From the NCBI GenBank assembly GCA_028564925.1, contig CM053032.1:114259490-114323489 (forward strand): a stretch of 64,000 nucleotides of DNA. Direction: 5' to 3'. Below, in pieces: positions 52,114 to 61,895 of the stretch. Below the pieces are notes generated by a model. That model saw only the letters and a program-made list of their open reading frames with translations. It did not search any database and had not been told where the DNA came from. The first letter of the stretch is position 1. Each line of letters starts with the position of its first letter. This DNA comes from Lithobates sylvaticus. Its lineage: Eukaryota; Chordata; Amphibia; Anura; Ranidae. The translations under genes and the position numbers were made by a program.

Positions 52114-53019
52114 GTCCAGTCTTCTCATCCAGCGCAGCCCCGTGACGACATCTCTGGCTGCCCTACCCTGATACCGTATCCCCGCGGATCAAACACTGCA
52201 GGTTCCTCAGTTCACCAACACCACCGGTGCCGTGGGTGGCGGTCGCAACAGCAGCCCAAGACCATTCCACATGCCCCCTCAGTGGGTCTAGGCAAGAGAC
52301 AGCCTTGCAGCACATCCTGCTACAGCCGAGGATCCATCCTTTACATCTTCACATGTGGGCACGTATGGCTGACACAGCCACTGTTATTTTGTATTACATC
52401 TAGCAGTTGGTGTAGATGGCGGTTACCATCTAGATTTTAGTCCAATATTCTCATTGATTTTATGGTTTCTATCTGTGACCCATAGGTGGAATAAACTGTT
52501 TTAGGCTAAGTTCACACTGACATTAAAAGCAGGCATTTGAGAGGCGTCAACAATATCAATAAATGAAGTCTTAGCATCACTTCACTTCAAAATTGAAGGC
52601 TCATGTCGAATCAGGCATTTGAAGCCTTTCAACTCCTCCCATTCAAGTCTATGGTAACACTTTGCAAATGCTCTGGCAGGCACATGCAGTTGCAGGGCAT
52701 TAAGATTAGTTAATTTACTGTAATGGAATAGGCATTTGTGTAGCTGTTTTGACGCGCCTTAACGCTCATCAAACACTTCAAAAATGCCCATAGGGCATTT
52801 GGAGAGCATTTTCACCTCATCATTAATGCTTGTAAAATGCCAGTCTAATGCCCATAATTACACTATAGGAGCGTTTGTTAAGCGTTACAAATTTTGTCAA
52901 GTGTGAACAAGCCCTTACATACATTTTTATTCCTTGTGTGTTCTGGTGATTTAAGACTTTGCCCGATCAGAGGTACTACAAACCCTTGACACAAACAGCC
53001 TTGTTTTAGGCGCTTCATA
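52114..53019. other. Non-coding stretch with a probable hAT-like MITE
   Basis: 52114-52500 continues the DNA left of the LTR element (possible PLE 3' region). 52503-52917 is bounded by GGCTAAGTTCACACT and AGTGTGAACAAGCCC, an imperfect inverted pair, and is full of GGCATTTG/CAAATGC words. It looks like a MITE but no TSD could be fixed. No gene. Confidence 0.5.
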
Positions 53020-54500
53020 TGCCGCGTACACACGTTCGGACTTTGTCCGCCGGACCTAGTTCGGCGGACAATCCGCCGGACTTTCCGAGGGGGGACTTGC
53101 CCACACACGCCCGGACTTCCGAGCGTTTGAATTGCCCACACACTGACAATCCGGACAATCCGCGGGAAAAAGTCCACGGGACTTTTGAAAATGAACGGAC
53201 TCGCCCACACACGGAGCAGTCCGTTCATTTAGAACATAACTGCAGGTAGACGGGACTAGCGAAGGCAGTGAATGCCGCCGCGCTACCCCCGTCACCTGGC
53301 ATGGATTTAAAGGGAATCCCCACGGCGAAAAAACGGCGTGGGGGTCCCCCCCAAATCCATCTCAGACCCTTATCCATCTCAGACCCTTATCGGAGCACAT
53401 GCTGCGCTAGCATCCTCCGGGACTGTGACATCACAAGGGGGCGGGGTCACCATGTGACATGAGCATGTGACCCTGTCCCCTTGTCCCTATATAACTCCCA
53501 GCACAGTGCGGCTCTGGCATTCCGGCCAGAGACAGCGACGGGTCAACATCGGAAGAAGAAGAAGAAGGCGGTGCGGAAAACGACGACCGCGGCAAGAACA
53601 GAAGAGACACCCAGATGACGGCGGCGACGACGAAGAAGGTAGCCGGACTTCTCCGCTCGGTAAAAGAGCTAGGTAAATGGCGGAGGAGTCCGGCGAGAAG
53701 ACCCCCCAAGACGGAAGAAGACCCCCGGAGCAGTGCAATAAAATATTTTTTAAAAATTGTGTGTTTTTTTTCTTTACACCTTAGGTGAATGGGTAGGGGT
53801 ACATCGTACCCTATACTCATTCACATAGGGTGGGGGGCCGGGATCTGGGGGCCCCCTTATTAAAGGGGGCTCCCGGATTCCGATAAGCCCCCGACCGCAG
53901 ACCCCGACAACCAACGGCCAGGGTTGTCGGGAAGAGGCCCTTGTCCTCATCAACATGGGGACAAGGTGCTTTGGGGTGGGGGGGCGCACGGCCCCCCCTT
54001 TCCCCAGGGCACCCCCCATGTTGAGGGCACGCGGCCTGGTACGGCTCAGGAGGGGGGGCGCTCGCTCGTCCCCACCCCTTTCCTGGCCTGCCGGGCTGCA
54101 TGCTCAGATAAGGGTCTGAGATGGATTTGGGGGGGACCCCCACGCCGTTTTTTTTCGGCGTGGGGATTCCCTTTAAATCCATGCCAGGTGACGGGGCTAG
54201 CGCGGCAGCATTCATTGCCTTCGCTAGCTCCGTCTACCTGAAGTCACGTGCTAAATGAACGGACTTTCCGATGAGCGGCAAGTCCGTTCATTTCAAAAGT
54301 CCGGAGGACTAGCCTACTAACGGCGGGATTTTCCGCCGGACTGCCAAGTCCAGCGGATAATTTTAAAACAAAACTTAAAACCTAGTCCGCCGGACTTTTG
54401 GGGCCAAAAAGTCTGCCGCGCCCACACACGAGGGGATTGTCCGGCGGACTCGAGTCCAGCAGACAATCCCGCGGGATAGACCCTTCGTGTGTACGCGGCA
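53020..54500. mobile_element. 1.48 kb foldback MITE with Harbinger-type ends
   Basis: Ends TGCCGCGTACACACG and CGTGTGTACGCGGCA, flanked by ATA (53017-53019 and 54501-54503). The arms 53020-53395 and about 54110-54500 are inverted copies over most of 380 bp, including GGCATGGATTTAAAGGGAAT on both. The core (53396-54105) carries its own promoter-like and poly(A) signals plus further hairpins (GTGAATGGGTAGGGGTAC pairing at 53785-53825; CCCCGACAACC/GGGTTGTCGGG). Possible in trans mobilisation by a Harbinger transposase is inferred from the ends. Confidence 0.88.
53489..53742 (+). promoter_or_regulatory. Candidate pol II unit in MITE core
   Basis: GC box (GGGGGCGGGG near 53438), TATATAA at 53489-53495, and AATAAA at 53737-53742, all on the + strand. 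A transcript of about 230 bases starting near 53520 would be predicted. It contains a short basic open frame beginning MTAATTKKVAGLLRSVKEL near 53615. Whether it is transcribed is unknown. Confidence 0.45.
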
Positions 54501-54503
54501 ATA

Positions 54504-54689
54504 GAGATATGCGGATGTTGTGTTTTACAGTTACTCCCCCCAGGGGTTGTCTCTAGCGGCTAGGGATGAAAGTGCTGTTACAAGACATTCTCCTAGTATT
54601 TCAACTCCAAGTGACACCTGATAATTTTCTGAACAGAAAGATGCAGCTGTCTGAAACACAAAAAAATCGGATTTTTATAATACATAAAT
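54504..54689. other. Short spacer, no feature seen
   Basis: AT-rich sequence between the foldback MITE and the DIRS-like fossil. Nothing recognised. Confidence 0.3.
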
Positions 54690-57110
54690 GATAAAAATAA
54701 TTTTCTTTGAAGTACATCACGGGACACACGGGAGCCATAGTAATTACCATGTGGGTTACAGGCCACCTTCAGGTGATGGACAATGGCACACCCTAAGACT
54801 GGAAGTTCACTCCCTATATAACCCCTCCCACTACTGGGAGTAACTCAGTTTTTGTAGCAAAGCAATACACGTGTATACCAGAAAGAGGAGAGGGACCTCT
54901 GTGTCTCATGATGTGCTTAAAAAAAAAGCATTTTACAGGTAAGCTGTATTTTCTTATTCGTACATCAAGGGACTGGTCTATCAAGAACAGATCGTCTAGG
55001 TAAGCTAGGTAAGCTATAATCGTTATACCTTGGGGCCTTAATCCGGCTACAGGAGGGACCAGACCTTTGTAAATACTCGAGGTGCAGTAGCTAGACCGAA
55101 AGGCAGAGCTACAAACTGAAAAAGAAGAATTTCTACCTCGAAAACGTCGATATTTGTGGTGAGCGGGAAATATAGGTACATGGAGGTATGGATCCCTGAT
55201 GTCTGTTGACGCCAGAAGTTCCCCACCTTGTAGGACTGAGACCACTGATCGGATTGACTCCATGCGGAAAGAGCGAATAAGCAGAAACCGGTTTAAATCT
55301 TTGAGATCTAGAATGGGTCTGACATACTCATTTGGTTTTGGTACCGTGACGCGGAGGCCTGGAAGCAGCTACTCCTGGCACTGAAGAAAGAGCTTGTTTA
55401 AATGAAATAGGTTTACTCCTCTTCCAAACTAGCAAAATTATACTTTTTCCACCCAAAAAATTTTTGGATGTATTTGTCCAAATCATCCCTAAACAGCCGT
55501 TCACTGTGAAAAGGAAAATTAGCCAGGAGATTTGCATGACGCTTTGGCTGACAAACTTTTCAACCATAAGAGTCTATTCCTATGCACCAGTCAAGCGTAA
55601 GGCGCGACTTGAAGGCTAGGATCTCTCATGGCATCTATTGCCAAACATAATGCCGCTGGTAACTCGGCTAAATCCTGGGCCTGCTGATCAGGAATAACCT
55701 TGAGCACCTGTTTAGACTGGTCTCTCAAGGACTGACATACACCAATTGCTGCTAGCGTAGGTTAAGACATCATAAAACGTTTTTTTTGTTTTTTTTTTTT
55801 AATAGGAATTTCCAACTTTTTATCCGTTGGATCCCTAAGCATTTGAGCATTGTCTATCAGACAGGTCAAACATTCATTCACAGAGTATAAACAAGCAAGT
55901 GGGCATATCAACCGACTCAAAACGTGGAGCGGACAAAATCAGTAAGAATTGCACCATCAATCTTTCAGATTGTGAAGCTGATCCCCCCGCATTTGACCCC
56001 TCAGAAGGAGTCATCAGCCTTCTCACTGTCCCCTGAGGGAAATCACATTTATCCCATTCTGGGATGCGATTAAAGCCTCTAGCCAATCCCATCATGGCTT
56101 GAGGAAAACCCTCTACAGTAAAATAGACCGGGGCTGCAGTGTTGAAAACAATTGAAATATTTGATAGCCCTGATCGCTTACTCTGACCGGCCACCCCAGA
56201 ACTCTCGGGGGAAAATGTCAATGTAGAGTGTTTAGAGCTTGTAGGTAGCTTGTAGTCCCTTTTAAGCCCTTTTTTGGGGTGTTTCTACCTCCCCTTCTGA
56301 CCATAGCCCAATGCACAAACGCAGAGGTACTACCAGAAGAAATCGCATCCACTGCTTGAGCAACTGCTGCTGCTATTTAACGCTTAGCCTGATGCTTTTA
56401 GTAAATGTGCCAAAGGAATACATGTGTCACCACTTACATGCCTCTTTTTAGCTTTTGTGTCTCTCCGACAGCTGCAGTCAGACAAAAAAAAAAAAAATGG
56501 AGCCTTTTAAAAATGCCTCCGCGCTGGACATTGCTGCACGCCAACGCCGCGCTAAACCACGCCCACTCAGTGTTCCCCATACCCTCCCCCTCCTCTTTTC
56601 AAAGAGTGTTTTCCAGCGCGAGTCTCCGATTTAACAGGTTTGGCGTGTGTGTGGGGGGAGGGCGGCGAGGAGGAGGGCAGTGACAAACCACTGTACAGAG
56701 GCGGTGGAGAACGGAGCGGCATCAGAAGAACATTCTGCTTCTCCCTCTACTCAGAAAAAGGGGGGATAGCTTTTGTCCGGGTGGGGGGTGTTTTTTAGAG
56801 AAACCCCCCCCCCCCAACATCTTACCGGAGTCCTGTGACTGCTAGCCGCAGAGAGGTCTGTTAGCGTCTGCTGACACAGCATGATCTGAGAAAGCAGGTA
56901 CATGCTCTATACAGCCCCCAGTGGTGACTTTTAGGCATGACACCATTTACTTTTTAAAGGAGACAATTCATAAGAAACCTAAATTCTTTAGAAGTCTCCA
57001 CTTACCTTTCCCGCTGCAGGGAATTCTGTGGTAAAACCAACAGACCCAATTTCTCAAGGTGATGCCTTGTGTCTTGCAGCCCTCCTCAGAGTAATGGGTA
57101 TTCATAAACT
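54690..57110 (-). mobile_element. DIRS-like retrotransposon fossil
   Basis: Minus strand. About 55263-54970 is a reverse transcriptase piece with ESIRSVVSVLQGGELLASTD, DPYLHVPIF and AYLDDLFLIDQS, the DIRS type. To the right, 55330-56230 carries gag-like pieces (DKYIQKFLGGKS; GFNRIPEWDKCDFPQG). 54696-54880 resembles the terminal part known from such elements. It is heavily decayed with many breaks and lacks a visible tyrosine recombinase. Both boundaries are approximate. Confidence 0.65.
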
Positions 57111-57899
57111 ACAGAAAAAAAGGAAAACAGGAGGGCGCACCGACCTTGTGCATTATCACAAAAAAAAACGTTATTTAAAATGTATAAGACAGCAAAGTTT
57201 GTACTCACAAACGAGTATTGATTGAAGGCATATACAGTAAGGTGCGTCCACTGCTAGGAACTTCAACCCGCTTATATTTGGTGTTGAGTAGGGTTGAGCG
57301 AACCCGAACTGTAAAGTTCGGGTCCGTACCGGACTTTTGGGTGTTCGGGACCCAGACCCGAACCCGAACTATTGGCTGTAAGTTCGGGTTCGGGTCCGGT
57401 GTTCGGCGCTGTATTGGCGCCTTTTTAACAGCTGCAGGGCAGCCAATCGACGATCGTTTCACTAGTGTGCCCTTAGAAGCCATCACAGCCATGCCTACTA
57501 ATGGCATGGCTGTGATTGGGCATTGCAGCATGAGACCCAGCCTCTATATATAGTCCAGACACACAGCACACAGCGTCATTCTGCTATAGACAGGTTCCTG
57601 TGCTGCTGAGAGGATTTTAAGAGTTAGTGTGATTCAGTCAGTCAAGCAGTCAGCATTCCTTAACTTTGCTTCTAATTAGTTAGATCAGTGAGCGATCTAC
57701 ATAGCTAGAGTAGGGAGTTTCTTTAGTAAGGAAGAGAAAGAGGCAGAGAGAATTATTGAAGAGAATCCTAAATCAATTGTACCCTGGCTGGGGTGCAGTG
57801 TACAGACTTTTAACAGTGCCATGAGGCCAGTGCCAGACAAAATATAAAAGTTTTACCTGCAAGCTCAGTGCACCATTAGGACCAACACTGCATATACTA

Positions 57900-58380
57900 A
57901 GAGATACACCATCGTCTGTGTGTATTCTGCTATTGGAAAAACATTGCATAAAAATTTAATTTTGCTTTTTTTTTTTTTTTTTTTTCCCCAATAGCATTTT
58001 CTGCGTGTTCATACATACATCATACATAGACGCTGTAGACACTATCCGTGTATTCTGATATTGCAAAAAAACTTTAATTTTGCTGTGTTTTTTTTTCCCA
58101 ATAGCATTTTCTGCGTGTATATACATACACGCTGTAGACACTATATGTGTATTCTGATATTGGAAAAACATTGCAAAAAATTTTTAATTTTGCAGTGTTT
58201 TCTTTTCCCCAATAGCATTTTGCTGCGTTTTCATAAACGCTTTACATACTGTCCGTGTATTCTGATATTGGAAAAACATTGCAAAAAAAAATAATTTTGC
58301 AGTGGTTTTTTTCCCCAATAGCATTTTCTGCGTTTTCATAAACGCTTTAGACACTGTACGTGTATTCTGCTATTGACAAA
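57900..58380. repeat. Tandem repeat of 106-111 bp, four copies
   Basis: AATAGCATTTTSTGCGT recurs at 57990, 58100, 58211 and 58317, with GTGTATTCTGMTATTG between. Each unit has a T-run and an A-run. Confidence 0.85.
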
Positions 58381-58417
58381 AACACCCATTTAGGGCGAGA
58401 TCATAAATTTTGAAAAT

Positions 58418-58690
58418 ATGAGGAGATCATCAAAAAGGGGACGTGGCGCTGCTGGTGGCGCTCCTGTTGCAGGGAGAGGACGTGGTCGATCTGTGCCAGC
58501 TACACGCACTAGTGAAACACCTTCCTCAGGTGCGAGTAGGCGACAGAGCCTGCAGCGGTATTTTGGCGCGCCTAATGAGGCTGTACGAATGTTGAGGCCA
58601 GGACAAGTACAGGCGATAGTAGATTGGGTTGCTGACAGTGCCTCCGCTTCCTTCACATCGTCTCCAACCCAGTCTCCTGATGAAAGTTAA
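58418..58690 (+). pseudogene. hAT transposase N-terminal remnant
   Basis: Reads MRRSSKRGRGAAGGAP then GRGRGRSVPATRTS and QAIVDWVADSASASFTSS, 90 codons ending in a stop. Its RG-rich start followed by a VxWxxxSxSxSxxSS block parallels the start of the transposase at 18562 (GRGRGRGRGRASSS ... GLVEWMTKPSSSSSSS). The BED finger and catalytic core are absent. Probably an internally deleted derivative of an autonomous relative; short enough that coincidence cannot be fully excluded. Confidence 0.55.
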
Positions 58691-60794
58691 TAATTTTTTT
58701 CCAGAAAGTGCGTATTCTGGGGTATTCCCACCATATGTGCGGCATCGTGCCGTTGAGTTTCTGAGGTTCTTAATGACTTCCTGTACCTCTTCTGCTGAGA
58801 AGGGGGCCTCCAGCATTTTATTTTAATTTTTTATTTTTTTATGTTATTTTAAGTTATTTCCCTATCCACATTTGTTTGCAGATCACTTGTCATGCTCTTA
58901 ACAACATTTTGTTGCCATTTGCCATTTGCAGTCCTCTAGCCCTTTCCATGACCTTTTTACAGCCATTTTAGTGTTCAAAAGTCCGGGTCCCATTGACTTC
59001 AATGGGGTTCGGAGTTCGGGGTCAAGTTCGGGTCAAGTTCGGTCCCGAACCCGGACTTTTTTCCGAAGTTCGGCCGAACCCGAACATCCAGGTGTCCGCT
59101 CAACTCTAGTGTTGAGTTGATCTGATGATTCCTCAAACAAAATTGGTTGACGCATTTCTGGGGAGAACCCCTTTCCTCAGAGCCTGGAATGGGCAATGAT
59201 CTCCCCCCCCCCCACTTGCACGGACTCTCCTTATATGCGTGTGCAGGTGTGGCCGTGCACCCCCGGCTCCTCCCCGCTACTCCCCCGGATAACACCCACC
59301 CTCGTTGTCCCCTATCTGCAGATAGGAGTGGGGTCTTTTGACAACATATCTAGAGTACATATTTGGCTATAATAAAATGTACATCGGCATAAATACCTAT
59401 AGGGTCCACATGTGATTATCCTTTTATACAGTGGATGGAGGGGGATGGGTTCCATCCTGCTTCGTATCACTTCTTGTGTAGACACTTTCCCTTGCCAAAC
59501 GGGGCTTATAGCGCTAGGTAGACCCGGAAGTGCGAGTGTATTTGCGCTCCACTCGCAACTTCCGGTTGTTTCAAGCCTCACCTCTGTTTCCCCTGGCCAT
59601 AACGCTGTGTGCGCCGGGAATAGCCTTTCTGCGCACGCACACACCAACTGAGTACGCTGTCGGCCAGACCCAGAAGCACCGGTGTGTGTGTGCGCGTTCC
59701 ACCAGATGCTTCCGGTCACTTCCCCGGACTGGTACCTCATACTGAGGACAGATGTAGACAAGTACAAACACAAGAGGCCGGATTGGTATAAAAGGCGGGG
59801 GAGGGAGGAGGACATACAGTGCCTGGATATGCACCGCCACATACCCACCAGCAGCACACATACCGGAGAGTACAGTGTAACACTAGGAAGTAGGCATATA
59901 AAAAAAATGATAATAATATAAAAGCAAATTGCTGCATAAAAGAGCATGTGTGCAATGTTTTGGGGGATTAATTCAAAAGTAATAAGTTCATAATAATTAA
60001 TTAGTTAATAATGGTAGTAATAAAAAACTGTTAAAAAGTGGTGATGTTGTTAGGAGATGCTAGTCTATTCCAACATTATTATTCTCAATGATAAATACAT
60101 GATTAATACTCAATTAAAAAATAATAATAATAATAATAATAAGTCATTATCTAGTAGTAATAGAAGATTATCATTATTACTACACCCAATTGGTTAGTCA
60201 ACCAATCAATCGGTTACTCCTTTGATCGATTGGATATTAGAATATGTAATTGATAAAAAACTACCAATATAAAAACACAAAACATACGCACTCATATGCT
60301 CATGAAAAAAAATCTATTATTAATTTATATATAAAGACACACACATTATATATATATATATATATATGCACATGAACGTAGACATGTAACCTCTATATCT
60401 GTAAGAAGACCATTGCCCACTACCTTAATAAATGAACCAGACATGAAACCAAACTACTATCGCAGAAATAAGTGCCAAAGCTAATCTAAAACCAAACCTG
60501 ACTCACCACATATCTGCCCATTCTAAACATGTCCCGTCAGGCTAAAACTATAACATTCCCACAGGGGCCTGCACTAGATAAAAAGAGCAATCTCACTCTA
60601 ATGACTGACTAAGTCTCATCCGATCATCTAACCGGAGTAAAGGGTTAAACACCTGGCTTTACTGAAGTGAATACCCAGGAGTGGGGTCTATTGATGGTGA
60701 ATGGACGTAATAGGTGCATGTGAAGTGGACAAAGTGCAAGCCCTGGAGAGGTCCCCCAAGGGCTCTACTGGAATTGCAGTTCTCATACGAGATT

Positions 60795-61236
60795 GTGCAG
60801 TTCTACATCTTCATTTAATCCCTTGGGGGCCATAGTCCCCAAAGAAAAAATCCAATATGCCTCTCTATTACACAATAACTGATGCTTTTTACCATTATCT
60901 AACTCGTTTGGCATGGCCTAAATGCCAAATACCCTAAGGCCGTCCACACTACTATCGTGCACTTCCTTAAAGTGCCTTGGTACCGAGTATTTATCTTTTT
61001 TGGTTAGGATGTTGCTTCTGTGTTCGTTCATCCTGGTTCTCATTTGCCTTGAGGTATGGTCAATGTAGAGAAGGCCACAAGGGCACAGAAGACCATATAT
61101 TACATATGGAGTGCCACAATTAATGAACTGCTTGATCTTGTGCGTTCTACCATCAGCACCTATTACCTCTTTTTTCCTATGGTGCATATGCGCACAATTT
61201 CCACAGTTATTGACCCCGCATCTATAGCTGCCCTTT
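60795..61236 (-). pseudogene. PLE GIY-YIG endonuclease domain
   Basis: Minus strand reads YRCGVNNCGNCAHM (the cysteine cluster before the nuclease), then INCGTPYVIYGLLCPCGLLY followed by IDHTSRQMRTRMNEHRSNI, which is the GIY-YIG core in PLE form. Then come SVPRHFKEVH and, in a shifted frame, CNREAYWIFSLGTMAPKGLN. The domain nicks target DNA during PLE integration. The reverse transcriptase part lies upstream and is missing. One stop or frame change follows VFGI near 60918. Confidence 0.8.
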
Positions 61237-61895
61237 TGTCACGATCAGGGGTCAGGCTCGAAGACCAATTGCTATAGCAGTTGCAAGACTACCACTAACC
61301 AGCAGGATAGTTAAACAGGCAGTCACCCTGGCAGATGACACAGGCTCACCTGAGGTGCGGTGTCTAAGTACTAACCGGTGTTCACCAGAGCTCCTGATGG
61401 TGGAGATGGATTTAGCTGCGTGTTAGTACCAGGTCGCGGTCCTCAGGATCGCCCCACCAGGAGGTGAGTAAGCCGGGGTTCAGTAGCGGATGAGCAGGTA
61501 AGGATCAATCAGAAGCGTGGTCTGTAAACAAGCCAAAAAGGTCGGTACCGAGTAGTTGCAGGTTGGGATCAGGCAGACGCGTAGTCGAGGAACAAGCCAA
61601 GGGTCGATAACGAGCAGTAGCAAATATGAACGGCAGCAGGGAAGACAGGAGCGAGATACAGGCTGGAGATAGCACAATATTCTGGCAAGGAGGAAGTGCA
61701 GAGACATGGCTTTTATCAGGAAGTTCGTGGGAGGAGCAAAGAGTTCAAGGTTCAGCTGACATCAAGATACAAGGCAGGGTTGTAGGGTTTGTCCAAGGGA
61801 TCTGACAAGGCGCTGTCCAGCATCTCAGATAGCTCAGTGAGAAGGCTCACTGCCAGACACAGCTGAGGTCCCAGGTTCAAGTCCAGGTCCTAACA
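61237..61895 (-). repeat. 3' LTR of the gypsy chromovirus
   Basis: 659 bp; in sense direction starts TGTTAGGACC and ends CTGATCGTGACA. It is the only LTR of this element in the window. Confidence 0.88.

Larger units (their letters stand above)
57289..59108. mobile_element. Non-autonomous hAT
   Basis: 1820 bp, perfect 8-bp duplication GTGTTGAG (57281-57288 and 59109-59116), and ends TAGGGTTGAGCGAAC and GTCCGCTCAACTCTA (inverted). Both subterminal regions are packed with GTTCGGGT/ACCCGAAC words. The ends resemble those of the hAT at 13384 (TAGGGATGAGCCGAAC). It keeps one short N-terminal coding segment only. Confidence 0.9.
57112..61236 (-). mobile_element. Penelope-like element (3' part), split by a hAT
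   Basis: The coding end with GIY-YIG lies at 61236-60795 on the minus strand, followed by a 3' region to about 57112, with a non-autonomous hAT inserted at 57289-59108. The 3' region includes GACGCATTTCTGGGGAGAAC (59151), ATT/AAT and TA microsatellites (60121-60142 and 60347-60368). The 5' part was cut by the gypsy insertion at 61237 and is not visible. The left boundary is approximate. Confidence 0.7.

Noticed and set aside
53431-53820. A 129-codon minus-strand gene in the foldback MITE
   Set aside because: Runs through low-complexity GAAGAAG sequence opposite the candidate promoter unit; no domain or conserved start seen.
59412-59955. Overlapping frames on both strands in the PLE 3' region
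   Set aside because: No domain, and they lie downstream of the PLE stop where non-coding 3' sequence is expected.
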